From assembly GCA_001829315.1 (NCBI GenBank), contig MIAY01000023.1:1-62073 (forward strand): 62,073 nt of DNA. The letters are read 5' to 3'. Below the pieces are notes generated by a model that ran no database searches, had not been told where the DNA came from, and was given only the letters and a program-made list of their open reading frames with translations. The DNA is from Spirochaetes bacterium GWE1_32_154 (GTDB lineage: Bacteria > Spirochaetota > GWE2-31-10). Shown here in pieces: positions 52,312 through 61,488 of this stretch (position 1 is its first letter; every line of letters starts with the position of its first letter). A program made the translations under genes and the position numbers.

Positions 52312-54840
52312 CTATTTAACAACGGTAAAAGTATATGAAAACTCTTTATCAAGCGGATAATTGCCATAGAGAGAATTTATTGATGTATCGAATGTTATTA
52401 CATAATCACCTTTGGCAAGTTTCTTTTTAGGAATTAAAGTCATAAATTTCCCATTAATTGAATAATAAAACTGTGCATTGTTTGATATTTTTATACCATC
52501 GATAATTGAAAGTTTATTAATACTCTCTGAAAATTGAAACGAAATTTCTGAACTTCCCGAAATAGAATCCGGATTATCCAGATTTGTTGCTACAATCGTC
52601 ATTGTTGAAGGATTTACCGGTAACCATTCCTGATTAAAATTAATTTTGGCAATCACCAGAGAACCAAACGGTTCAACATCCACAAAGAAATTACCTTTTT
52701 CATCTGTTTTAATTGATTCTTTTTTATCTGAATGTGATTCTCTGTCAGATCTGAAAACAATTTCTGCTGAAGTAACACCTGTTATCCCCATGAAATGAGC
52801 AGGAATAGACACTGATTGTTTACTGGAATCATTATTTAGCGCAACGATAACCATATCTTTATCATTCCATCGACCATATGAGTACACTTTTTTAGCATCA
52901 TCTATAACAAGTGTTTGTGTCCCGCCATCTTTAATAGAAGAATATGATTTATGCAGTGTAATAATTTTTTTATAGAATTCAAGAAGTTCTTTATCTTCTT
53001 TTCCCCACGGATACGTTCTCCTGTCATCGGGATCAGTCCATCCGGGCAAGCCGGCTTCATTTCCATAATAGAGAGTCGGAGCTCCAATCCATGTCATTTG
53101 AAAAACAGCGGCCTCTTTAAATATCCCTTTATTTAAATCTTTGTCGGCAAAGGCCGGGTTTCTAACACCATCATCCTTTCCTTCATCAATAAGACCATTT
53201 GTTCTGGTTATAAATCTTGAATGATCATGATTATCTAACTGATTCATTGCAATTTCAAGTGACTGATACGGCATTTTTGCCATATTTTCCTTCATGATTT
53301 TGTCAAATTCGGTAACATTATTATGAAGTTTTCCGGTATAACTGAATGAATGTTTTTCAAGTCCGGTAAAAAAGAATGATACAGGCTCAAAGAAAGAATC
53401 ATAATTCATAATCGTATCCCATTCATTTCCTTTAAGCCATGATGAAGCATCACCATACACTTCAGCAAAGACAACAGCCTCAGGGTTAACTTCTTTTACT
53501 TTCTTTCGAAGAAGCTCCCAGAATTTATGATTGTACTTTGCCGTTTGACCAAGATCAGCTGCAACATCAAGCCGCCATCCTGCGATACCGTCTTTAATCC
53601 ATTTACCGGCAACATTCAATATACTGTCAACCAGTTCTTCTGAGGCTTCGAAATGTAATTTCGGTAATGTTTTATACCCCCACCACGCTTCATAACTTTC
53701 ATTATCCGGCCAGGCATCTTCTTTAAATTTGAAAAAGTTTTTAAATTTCGATTCTTTAGACTCGTAAGCACCGTCTTCGGGATATAAATGTTCGCGATCA
53801 AGCCATTTATTGAATGATCCGCAATGATTAAAAACACCGTCTAATAATACTTTTATACCATTATCATTGGCTTTTTTAATTAATTCCCGCAGTTTTTCAT
53901 TGGAAGCCTCAAGATTTTTCTTTGATGTTACCCGCGTTATGTATTTTTTTGCATCTTTATTGATTGCTGATGAGATATTAAAATCTTTAGAGCGATAACC
54001 GGGGTCTTTATTCGGGTCAATAAGTGTCGGGTCATCTTCTATAATAACACCCACGTGCGGGTCTATATTTTCATAATCCTGAGCATCATATTTATGGTTA
54101 CTCGGTGAAACAAATATCGGGTTAAAATATATCCCGTCAACACCAAGAGCTTTTAAATGTGGTAATTTTTGTATAACACCTTCAATGTCACCGCCAAAAA
54201 ATTCTCTTGTTCTATCAGAACCATTTTCATAACTTCTCATGGAATCAGGATATTCACCCCATTTTTTGCTTATAACAGGATAATTATCATACATATACTC
54301 ATTCGTTACGACATCATTTTTAGTATCCCCATTATAAAACCGGTCAATGTAAATCTGGTACAACACCGCCCCTTTCATCCATTGCGGTGTTTTAAAACCG
54401 GGGAAAATTTTTAATTTGTATGATGAAGAAGGATATTTAACCGAAATACCATTTCTTGAATAATAGAATATTTGTTCACCCTTTTGTAGCTCAAAAAAAT
54501 ATGTTGAATTACCCGTAATTTGTGGTAAATAGGCAGTATAATAATCAAACACCACATCCGATTGAGCTTTTTTCATTTGAATAACAAATTCACTATCACC
54601 TATTTTACACAGGGTTGCTACGCTATCAATATCATTTTTCTTAACTCTTAATTTAATATTCACCCTGTCATTCAGATCAGGATACGCAGGTGATCTATAC
54701 AAATACGACTCATCTGAATAAATATGATTTATTGATGCGGTAATATCTTTTAACCGCACTCTCTGTTTTCGAGCAACAATACTGTTGGTAAAACAAAAAA
54801 GCATGATTACACATGTAGCTTTAAAAAGTATTTTTTTCAT
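52312..54840 (-). CDS. Exported alpha-amylase/neopullulanase-type GH13 enzyme
   Basis: A large 842-residue exported enzyme. The signal peptide covers about 1-23. An N-terminal beta domain (about 30-150) resembles CBM34-type modules of cyclodextrin-degrading enzymes. The GH13 barrel (about 165-620) has DGVFNHCG (I), GWRLDVAAD with the nucleophile Asp (II), VVFAEVYGD with the acid Glu (III) and NQLDNHDHSRF (IV), and GAPTLYYGNEAGLPG, typical of neopullulanase-like members. A C-terminal Ig-like (SbsA/Big_5-like) domain covers about 750-842. The start is placed at the ATG after GGGGGAG; the extra 13 codons in the longer frame would come from the repeat at 54869. The Ig/FN3 gene follows after 12 nt. 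Confidence 0.88.
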   Translation of the reverse strand: MKKILFKATCVIMLFCFTNSIVARKQRVRLKDITASINHIYSDESYLYRSPAYPDLNDRVNIKLRVKKNDIDSVATLCKIGDSEFVIQMKKAQSDVVFDYYTAYLPQITGNSTYFFELQKGEQIFYYSRNGISVKYPSSSYKLKIFPGFKTPQWMKGAVLYQIYIDRFYNGDTKNDVVTNEYMYDNYPVISKKWGEYPDSMRSYENGSDRTREFFGGDIEGVIQKLPHLKALGVDGIYFNPIFVSPSNHKYDAQDYENIDPHVGVIIEDDPTLIDPNKDPGYRSKDFNISSAINKDAKKYITRVTSKKNLEASNEKLRELIKKANDNGIKVLLDGVFNHCGSFNKWLDREHLYPEDGAYESKESKFKNFFKFKEDAWPDNESYEAWWGYKTLPKLHFEASEELVDSILNVAGKWIKDGIAGWRLDVAADLGQTAKYNHKFWELLRKKVKEVNPEAVVFAEVYGDASSWLKGNEWDTIMNYDSFFEPVSFFFTGLEKHSFSYTGKLHNNVTEFDKIMKENMAKMPYQSLEIAMNQLDNHDHSRFITRTNGLIDEGKDDGVRNPAFADKDLNKGIFKEAAVFQMTWIGAPTLYYGNEAGLPGWTDPDDRRTYPWGKEDKELLEFYKKIITLHKSYSSIKDGGTQTLVIDDAKKVYSYGRWNDKDMVIVALNNDSSKQSVSIPAHFMGITGVTSAEIVFRSDRESHSDKKESIKTDEKGNFFVDVEPFGSLVIAKINFNQEWLPVNPSTMTIVATNLDNPDSISGSSEISFQFSESINKLSIIDGIKISNNAQFYYSINGKFMTLIPKKKLAKGDYVITFDTSINSLYGNYPLDKEFSYTFTVVK

Positions 54841-54868
54841 CAAACTCCCCCAATTATAAATAGATTGT

Positions 54869-54983
54869 GGCTCTTGCAAAAGTCAAGAGTACTTGATTTT
54901 GCTTCCGCCACATGCGATATAATCGCATTATAAGTAGCTTCTTGCAAAAATTCGAAATAAAAAGAGTATTTTTGCAAGAAGCC
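54869..54983. repeat. Composite dispersed repeat element (115 bp)
   Basis: It shares almost its whole sequence with 40749-40884: the GGCTCTTGCAAAA left end with hairpin TCAAGAGTACTTGA, the central palindrome TGCGATATAATCGCA in CCGCCACATGC..., and the end hairpin GCTTCTTGCAAAAA/TTTTTGCAAGAAGC with its 18-nt loop. It lacks about 21 bases after the first hairpin. It lies between the end of the CusA-type gene and the start of the large amylase, both on the minus strand. It fills most of a 187-bp gap and may end or process the efflux transcript. Confidence 0.85.
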
Positions 54984-55027
54984 CGGCCGAATTATATTTT
55001 TAAAACTACATGATGTCAACAGCGATT

Positions 55028-58000
55028 TTATTTTTTCATTTCTTTCAACTTCCATTCAAGATAAAAGCTATTAAGAATTGGTGTCATAAATATTGAAATA
55101 ATGACAATTAACATTCCTCCAATTGACGGGATTGACATGGGTTTTATCATTTCACTTCCTCTGCCTGTTGACCACAAAATTGGAACTAATGCTAATATTG
55201 TAGTAGAACTAGTCATAAATAATGGTCTTACCCTTTGTATTGCTGCTTTTGTTATAATAATATGAACATCATCAACTGTTTTCATTGGCAATTCATCCCG
55301 TAATTGATTAATGTATGTTGTCAATATGATACCATCATCAACTGCGATACCAAGTAATGCAATAAAACCCACAACTACGGCTATACTCATATTAAAACCG
55401 AATATCCATAACATTATTAGTCCGCCGCTTAATGATATCGGTACAGCAAGAAAAACTATCAGAGATTGAATTACCGATTTAAAGGTGAAATAAATTATTA
55501 TAAAAATCAATAACAAACAAAGCGGCAATATAAATTTTAATTTATCAAAAGCCTCTTTCTGGTTTATGAAATCACCGGCAAATTTATAATAATATCCTTT
55601 TGGGATTTCAACATTATCTTTTATATACTTCCGGGCATTTTTAACAAAGTCTACAGCACCGACAGTGTTTTTCAAATTTAAATATACGACACCACGCAAC
55701 ATGCTATTTTCACTACTAATCATCGCAGGCCCCATTTCATAATGAATATCGGCAATTCTTGAAATTGGAATCTTATCTCCGCCGGGAGTAATGATGAGAA
55801 TATTTGTCAGATTTTCTAAATTATCACGGTATTCTCTCATATATCTGATTCTTATCGGATATTTCTCACGACCTTCATACGTTATGGTCAGATTTTCACC
55901 ACCGATGCTTGTTGCAATAACATCCTGAACATCGCTAATTGATAAACCGAATCGTGCAATTTCTTCACGATTGATTATATATTCAAAATAAGGTTTTCCG
56001 GTTATTCTTTCAGAAAACGAAGAGTCATATCCCGGAACGTTTTTTATGGCATTTTCCAGTTTTATTGATAATTTCTCTATTTCATACAGATCACTACCGA
56101 ATACTTTTATTCCGACGGATGTTCTAATTCCGGTTGAGAGCATATCGATTCTATTTTGAATCGGTTGTGTCCATATATTACTGACACCGGGTATTTTTAA
56201 TGCATTATTAAGTTCCTTTTTTAGTTTTATACTATTCATGCCCTTTCGCCATAATTTTTTAGGTTTTAAATTAATTATTGTTTCAATCATGGTAATATCA
56301 GCCGGATCAGTTGCAGATTCAATTCTGCCAAGTTTTCCGACTGCACTTGCGACTTCAGGAAAAGATATTATAATTTCATTTTGTTTTTTCATTATTTCAT
56401 GCACTTGATTAATTGATGCTGAAGGAAGTAAAACCGGCATAAATAATAGAGAGCCTTCATCTAAAGATGGTTTAAATTCATTTTGAATTCTAAAAGCCAG
56501 TAAATAAAGTGAAAATAAAAATATCATTGCCGGAATAATTAAAAACCATCTGTTTTTTAATCCCCATGGAATAATAACAGCCATAATCGATTTAAGTCTT
56601 GTAGAAAGAAAAACGAGAAATGTTAGAAATCCGGCAGAAAACAAAAGCATATATATATTACTTACGAACCATTCAATTATTCTATTATAATTAAAACCCT
56701 GGTATACTTTTGTTAATGTCATTATTCGTTCAGTCAGAATAACAAAAAGTACAGTTAAAACAATAATCTTCAATTTTATTAACTTATATGTTTTCAATTT
56801 AAGAATAAACTTCACGATGAAACCATGAGTATTTGCAATGAAATCATAATATAATGAAGGTAACAATACGATTGCACATACCAGAGAACCAATTAATACA
56901 AATGTTTTTGTATATACAACCGGGTGAAATAACTTTGCACTTTGCCCTTGTAAAACCAGTATTGCTAAAAATGGAATAATAGTTGTTAAAATAGCTCCGG
57001 CAACTGATCGTGCAACTTCATATGTGCCTTTAAAAACAGCATCTTTTATCATTTCGGAGGAGAGTTCTTCATGTGGATTTTCGGTTAGATTCCGATGAAT
57101 ATTTTCTGTTACAACGATTCCCATATCAACAATAGTTCCTATCGCAATAATAATACCCGCTAAAGACATAATATGAATATCAATTTTGAAAATATTCATC
57201 ATGATAAATGAAAATAATATTGCAACCGGCATAGTTAGTGAAATTACCATACTCATTCTAAATGGAAGAAAGAATGATAAGACGACTGCCATTGTTATAA
57301 AAATTATTACAATAATTGATTCTAATAATGTCATTAATGTTTCATTAATTAATTGCGTTCTATCGTAAAATGGTACGATTTTTACCCCGTCAGGTAAACC
57401 CGGTGAAATACTCTCAATTTTAGCCTTGATATTCTGGATAACCCGAAGCGGATTTTCTCTGTACCGCATAATCACAACTCCGCCAACAGCTTCCTTCCCG
57501 TTTTTATCAAGAATCCCGCGTCTGAAATCAGAACCTATTTGAACTATTGCAACATCTTTTATCCGAACTGGTATTCCTTTATTTGAACCGATTACTATAT
57601 TTTCAATATCAGTGTTTGTTTTGATAAACCCGACACCACGAATTAAAAATTCAACACCATTCAATTCAACAACTTTTGCACCTACATCAATATTTGATTT
57701 TTTAACAGCCTCCATAATCATAGAGCTTCTGATTCCGTATGCAAATAATTTATTCGGGTCAATATCTATCTGATATTGTTTAACATACCCCCCTATACTG
57801 GCGATTTCACTAACTCCTTCAACAGAAGCCAACGCATATCTGACATACCAATCCTGAATTGATCGAAGCTCGGTTAAATTGTGTTTATCACTTTCCAATG
57901 TGTACCAGAAGATCTGCCCCAACCCTGTTCCATCAGGCCCCAAAGTCGGTATAACACCTTCAGGCAAATCTTTCGCAGCATAATTTAATTTTTCAAGTGT

Positions 58001-58324
58001 TCTTGTTCGTGCAAAATAATAATCAACATTATCTTTAAATATTATATAAATCATCGATAATCCGAAACCGCTTTGACCACGAATTTCTTTAACGCCGGGG
58101 ATTCCCTGTAATGCAGTAGTTAAAGGATAGGTTACCTGATTTTCTACATCTTTCGGACTTCGCCCTTCCCAGTCTGCATATACAATTACCTGGTTCTCAC
58201 CAATGTCAGGTATTGCATCCATTGGAACCTGAGTAATTGAATAAAAGCCAAAAATGACGAGAGATCCAAAAATCATATACACAAAAAATCTGTTTTTAAG
58301 ACAAAATTTAATAAGCTTATCCAT
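55028..58324 (-). CDS. cusA: Heavy-metal efflux RND transporter (CusA/CzcA type)
   Basis: A 1098-residue inner-membrane pump of the heavy-metal RND family, the energy-coupled part of a tripartite exporter. The N-terminus is typical (LKNRFFVYMIFGSLVIFG, then TQVPMDAIPDIGENQVIVY). A proton-relay Asp is in AIGTIVDMGIVVTENIHRN. Two large periplasmic domains are present, and GIAVDDGIILTTYINQL lies in the second half. The metal (Cu/Ag or Zn/Co/Cd) is not proven; the adaptor's Met/His-rich domain favours Cu/Ag. AAGGGGG precedes the ATG. The adaptor gene is just upstream, separated by a dispersed repeat. Confidence 0.92.
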   Translation of the reverse strand: MDKLIKFCLKNRFFVYMIFGSLVIFGFYSITQVPMDAIPDIGENQVIVYADWEGRSPKDVENQVTYPLTTALQGIPGVKEIRGQSGFGLSMIYIIFKDNVDYYFARTRTLEKLNYAAKDLPEGVIPTLGPDGTGLGQIFWYTLESDKHNLTELRSIQDWYVRYALASVEGVSEIASIGGYVKQYQIDIDPNKLFAYGIRSSMIMEAVKKSNIDVGAKVVELNGVEFLIRGVGFIKTNTDIENIVIGSNKGIPVRIKDVAIVQIGSDFRRGILDKNGKEAVGGVVIMRYRENPLRVIQNIKAKIESISPGLPDGVKIVPFYDRTQLINETLMTLLESIIVIIFITMAVVLSFFLPFRMSMVISLTMPVAILFSFIMMNIFKIDIHIMSLAGIIIAIGTIVDMGIVVTENIHRNLTENPHEELSSEMIKDAVFKGTYEVARSVAGAILTTIIPFLAILVLQGQSAKLFHPVVYTKTFVLIGSLVCAIVLLPSLYYDFIANTHGFIVKFILKLKTYKLIKLKIIVLTVLFVILTERIMTLTKVYQGFNYNRIIEWFVSNIYMLLFSAGFLTFLVFLSTRLKSIMAVIIPWGLKNRWFLIIPAMIFLFSLYLLAFRIQNEFKPSLDEGSLLFMPVLLPSASINQVHEIMKKQNEIIISFPEVASAVGKLGRIESATDPADITMIETIINLKPKKLWRKGMNSIKLKKELNNALKIPGVSNIWTQPIQNRIDMLSTGIRTSVGIKVFGSDLYEIEKLSIKLENAIKNVPGYDSSFSERITGKPYFEYIINREEIARFGLSISDVQDVIATSIGGENLTITYEGREKYPIRIRYMREYRDNLENLTNILIITPGGDKIPISRIADIHYEMGPAMISSENSMLRGVVYLNLKNTVGAVDFVKNARKYIKDNVEIPKGYYYKFAGDFINQKEAFDKLKFILPLCLLLIFIIIYFTFKSVIQSLIVFLAVPISLSGGLIMLWIFGFNMSIAVVVGFIALLGIAVDDGIILTTYINQLRDELPMKTVDDVHIIITKAAIQRVRPLFMTSSTTILALVPILWSTGRGSEMIKPMSIPSIGGMLIVIISIFMTPILNSFYLEWKLKEMKK

Positions 58325-58353
58325 TTTTACCCCCTTTATTGAGTAGTTTCAAA

Positions 58354-58401
58354 GGCTCTTGCAAAAATTCGAGATTAAAAGAGTATTTTTGCATGAGGCT
58401 C
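58354..58401. repeat. Hairpin repeat overlapping the adaptor's 3' end
   Basis: Left arm GGCTCTTGCAAAAA, loop TTCGAGATTAAAAGAGTA and right arm TTTTTGCATGAGGCTC are a near-complete simple copy. It lies between the adaptor and CusA genes. The adaptor's stop (58375) is inside the loop, so its last residues (EEPHAKILF) are encoded by the repeat. Confidence 0.85.
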
Positions 58402-59637
58402 TTCATATTCAATATATCCTGTTCCGGTTAACTCTGCCTGTGAGTCAATAAGAAATACCCCGTATGTTACAATTTGCTCTCCCTCTTTTAATCCGCTTAA
58501 TACTGGAATAATATCACCATTTCGTGGAGAAACAATAACAGATTTTGCAAGATAGCGCCCATTACCTTGTGAAACATAAACAAGTTTTCTAACTCCTGTA
58601 TCCAGTAATGCAGTAACAGGAATTACGAGCGATTTTTTTTTGCCAGGAATTTTAAATTCTGTACTAACATACATACCGGGCTTTAATAATCCATCCTTAT
58701 TATCAAGGTTTGCTTTTATTTTAACTGTTCGTGATATCGGTTCAAGATATGGAGTAATAAACAGTATCTTTCCTGTAAATATTGTATCGGGATAAGCCGG
58801 GGAGATTGCTTCAACTTTTGAGTTTTCAGTTACATAAGCAATATCCTGCTCATAAATTTCCGCATCAAGCCAGACCTGATCAAGGTTTACAATTTCATAT
58901 ATCATAGTTCCTTCATTGACATACATGCCTTCATTAATTTCAAGTTTAGTGACTGTTCCATTAATTGGAGAATACACTGAAATGTATTGATCTGTCTCAT
59001 TCTTCTTTTGTATAGAATTTATTTGTTCTTTACTCATTCCCCAAAGAAGTAATTTATTTTTTGATGATTCATATAGTTTTTTATATATATTAGTTGAAGA
59101 ATCAGCAGCCAGACTTGATTTGTAGTTTTGTAATAATTCCTGTTGGGCGGTTACAACATCAGGGGAATATAACATAAATAATAAATCACCCTTTTTTACT
59201 TTAACACCTGCGTATTTAACAACTAATGTATCTATTCTTCCGGAAATTCTTGATGATACATGAACTATATTCTGTTCATTAAATGAAATTGTACCATATG
59301 CTTTGATAATTGTTTCCAGATCTTTAAAAATAACTGTATCAGTCTTAACATGTATCATTGTTTCATCACTTTTAGATAATATAACAGTTGTTTTTTCTTT
59401 TGGTTTTTCAATTGTGGCAGTATTGAAATCGGATGTATTATCATTTTCATATTCTGCCAGATCAGACTCGTAAATAGGTATATAATCCATACCCATATGA
59501 TCCTTAGCCGGTTTATCTGATTTTATAGACGGATCCATTGGATTGACATAGTAAAGTATTTTAGAAATATCTTCTTTCTTAGAGCAATTAATAATTATTG
59601 AAATCAGCAGGGTAAATAGTATTATTTTTTTTATCAT
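58375..59637 (-). CDS. cusB: Efflux RND periplasmic adaptor (CusB type)
   Basis: A 420-residue membrane-fusion protein that links CusA to the TolC-type channel. The signal peptide ends at a lipobox-like ISIIINC (Cys near residue 18). Residues about 28-55 form a heavy-metal-binding motif of the Cys-free CusB kind: YYVNPMDPSIKSDKPAKDHM, then GMDYIPIYE. The usual alpha-hairpin, lipoyl/barrel-sandwich (ISGRIDTLVVKYAGVKVKKGD) and beta-barrel domains follow. The last nine residues (EEPHAKILF) come from the dispersed repeat at 58354-58401; relatives usually end differently. An AAGGAG ribosome site precedes the ATG. Confidence 0.9.
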   Translation of the reverse strand: MIKKIILFTLLISIIINCSKKEDISKILYYVNPMDPSIKSDKPAKDHMGMDYIPIYESDLAEYENDNTSDFNTATIEKPKEKTTVILSKSDETMIHVKTDTVIFKDLETIIKAYGTISFNEQNIVHVSSRISGRIDTLVVKYAGVKVKKGDLLFMLYSPDVVTAQQELLQNYKSSLAADSSTNIYKKLYESSKNKLLLWGMSKEQINSIQKKNETDQYISVYSPINGTVTKLEINEGMYVNEGTMIYEIVNLDQVWLDAEIYEQDIAYVTENSKVEAISPAYPDTIFTGKILFITPYLEPISRTVKIKANLDNKDGLLKPGMYVSTEFKIPGKKKSLVIPVTALLDTGVRKLVYVSQGNGRYLAKSVIVSPRNGDIIPVLSGLKEGEQIVTYGVFLIDSQAELTGTGYIEYEEPHAKILF

Positions 59638-59662
59638 TTTAAGGAACTCCTTTTGTCATATT

Positions 59663-59702
59663 TAAGAAGTAACTTCTGATTTTATACAGAAGTTACTTCT
59701 TA
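59663..59702. terminator. 16-bp hairpin within the efflux operon
   Basis: TAAGAAGTAACTTCTG (59663-59678) pairs perfectly with CAGAAGTTACTTCTTA (59687-59702) around an 8-nt loop. It lies between the small protein gene (stop 59705) and the adaptor start (59637, minus strand). No T-run follows on the minus strand, so it may partly stop or stabilise the upstream transcript instead of ending it fully. Confidence 0.6.
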
Positions 59703-59704
59703 AT

Positions 59705-60145
59705 TTATTTTTCTAAATCAGGAGATTCGGGAACATTTGTAAAAACACCAACATATTCCATCCCCATGTGATCTTTCATCATCATGTCTGTAAAATCATC
59801 CGGAATCATAGGATTACCATAAAACAGGAATGTATTAGCTTGTTCCGAACCTTTAACCCCCATGAATTTTGCCGTTAAAGTAGCAGACTTGTTATCATCC
59901 GCTAAAGTTACATTATAAAACGAAATCATTCTTCCTTTATATTTCTTCAATAAATTGAAATCAAAATATACCGGAATAAGATCCTTGCCCTTTTTACTCT
60001 CTCTCATTTTTAAATTAGTTGCATTTGTAAAATACACAACTTTGTTTTTTTGATCTTTATCACCGCCAAAAATAAGACTTGTTGATAATAAAGACATTAG
60101 AATGCAAAGGATAAAAATCCTTTTTGAAAATAAATTTTTCATCAT
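59705..60145 (-). CDS. Small exported heavy-metal-binding protein, Cus operon
   Basis: A 146-residue protein with a signal peptide (about 2-27, cleaved after LIFGG). The mature part is beta-rich and ends in NPMIPDDFTDMMMKDHMGME, then YVGVF. That Met/His/Asp-rich end strongly resembles the metal-binding motif of the adjacent adaptor (NPMDPSI...KDHMGMDYI). It probably carries metal (Cu+/Ag+) in the periplasm, as CusF does, but it is not CusF by sequence. Start 60145 follows AAGGAG with correct spacing; the longer frame overlaps the channel gene. Confidence 0.7.
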   Translation of the reverse strand: MMKNLFSKRIFILCILMSLLSTSLIFGGDKDQKNKVVYFTNATNLKMRESKKGKDLIPVYFDFNLLKKYKGRMISFYNVTLADDNKSATLTAKFMGVKGSEQANTFLFYGNPMIPDDFTDMMMKDHMGMEYVGVFTNVPESPDLEK

Positions 60146-60167
60146 AGTAAAACTCCTTAAAAAAAAA

Positions 60168-61427
60168 TTAATAATATTTGATACCGCTAACGGTTTCAAT
60201 TCTAAATAGTTGCGAATAAAAAAAAGAATTTAATGTGTAAAATCTGTTTCTTTCTTCAAAAAGCATAACAATTGCGTTTAAAAGCGTACTAATTTCCGTT
60301 CGATCAACTTGATAAGCCTGAAATAATGAATTTATACTGTCTTCACTATTTTTTATAATACCTTCATCAAGAGTTTTTATTTGATTCAAAGTCGAAGTTA
60401 ATTGTGTAACAATTTTTGAAATAGAAATTTTAAGATTTAAAGTATAATTTTTTAATAATAACTCCTGACTTTTCATCATTTCTTCTTTCATTTTAATACC
60501 TGAAATCCGGGATGGTAGTGAAAAGACCGGTATTTTCATAGACAAATCAAATGATAAAGATGAACGTGACGGTGTATTCACATTAAAAGCATAACCTAGT
60601 CCTACACCAAGATCGGGAATAATAGTATTGATAGATTCCTTATAATTACTTTCAGATTGTTCTTTAATGAATGTCTGCATTTTATATTCCGGGTAAAATA
60701 CAAGCGCTTTTTTAAATAATTTTTCAGTATCAATACCAGTAATATCTTTTAATGAGGTTTCATTTATTGTATTTAAAAATGGTACGGTTATTGTTGTATT
60801 TACATCCTCAATATCCAGAATATCCAGTATTTCAAGCCTGACTATTTCCATCATGCCATCAATATCATACATCATTTTAGAATTTTCAGATTTTTTTATC
60901 TTTATATCTATTATATCAGATAGTAAAAGTTTGCCATTTGAATATTTTGTATTGGCAATCTCAAGAATTCTATCCAGCAAAACACCGGATTCTATGGTAT
61001 TCCTATGAATTAATGAGAGCTTTTTATATTCAACAGCTAAATCAAGAATTCTTTGTTTTATTAATAATTTCTGATATGAAATATCTTCCTCTGAAATTGC
61101 AAGATCAAATAACGCCGATTGTTTTTTATAATAAAGTTTTGCACTAATCGGAATATCCTGCATTACATTTATTTTATGAGTTATCATTTCGCTTTGAATA
61201 CCATTATCTTTTAATTGTAAGTCCATAACTCCATAATTAAATGATGTATCCATCAGATCAAACCCGCTCATAATAATGTTATTTTTCATTATAGATACTT
61301 TATGTTCCAAAGATTTAATTGAATAATTACTGTTTTCAATCATGGACGATATGGTATCAGGATTTAATTCCAGAGAATGTATAAATATTATTTCAAATAC
61401 TAAAAAAGCACAGGTTAATGTTTTCAC
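60168..61427 (-). CDS. TolC-family outer-membrane efflux channel (CusC type)
   Basis: A 419-residue outer-membrane factor for the Cus-type pump. A signal peptide (about 1-18) is followed by two repeats of long coiled-coil helices and strands of the TolC/OEP kind (EHKVSIMKNNIIMSGF, LKISISKIVTQLTSTLNQIK, STLLNAIVMLFEERNRFYTLNSFF). The start is a GTG with AAAGGAG upstream. Its gene lies before the small metal-binding and adaptor genes on the same strand, so the operon encodes all three pump parts. Confidence 0.85.
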   Translation of the reverse strand: MKTLTCAFLVFEIIFIHSLELNPDTISSMIENSNYSIKSLEHKVSIMKNNIIMSGFDLMDTSFNYGVMDLQLKDNGIQSEMITHKINVMQDIPISAKLYYKKQSALFDLAISEEDISYQKLLIKQRILDLAVEYKKLSLIHRNTIESGVLLDRILEIANTKYSNGKLLLSDIIDIKIKKSENSKMMYDIDGMMEIVRLEILDILDIEDVNTTITVPFLNTINETSLKDITGIDTEKLFKKALVFYPEYKMQTFIKEQSESNYKESINTIIPDLGVGLGYAFNVNTPSRSSLSFDLSMKIPVFSLPSRISGIKMKEEMMKSQELLLKNYTLNLKISISKIVTQLTSTLNQIKTLDEGIIKNSEDSINSLFQAYQVDRTEISTLLNAIVMLFEERNRFYTLNSFFYSQLFRIETVSGIKYY

Positions 61428-61488
61428 AAAAAACTCCTTTCTCTTTAATTCTTTATTGTATGAAGTAATACGGTAATGTTTTGATTTT

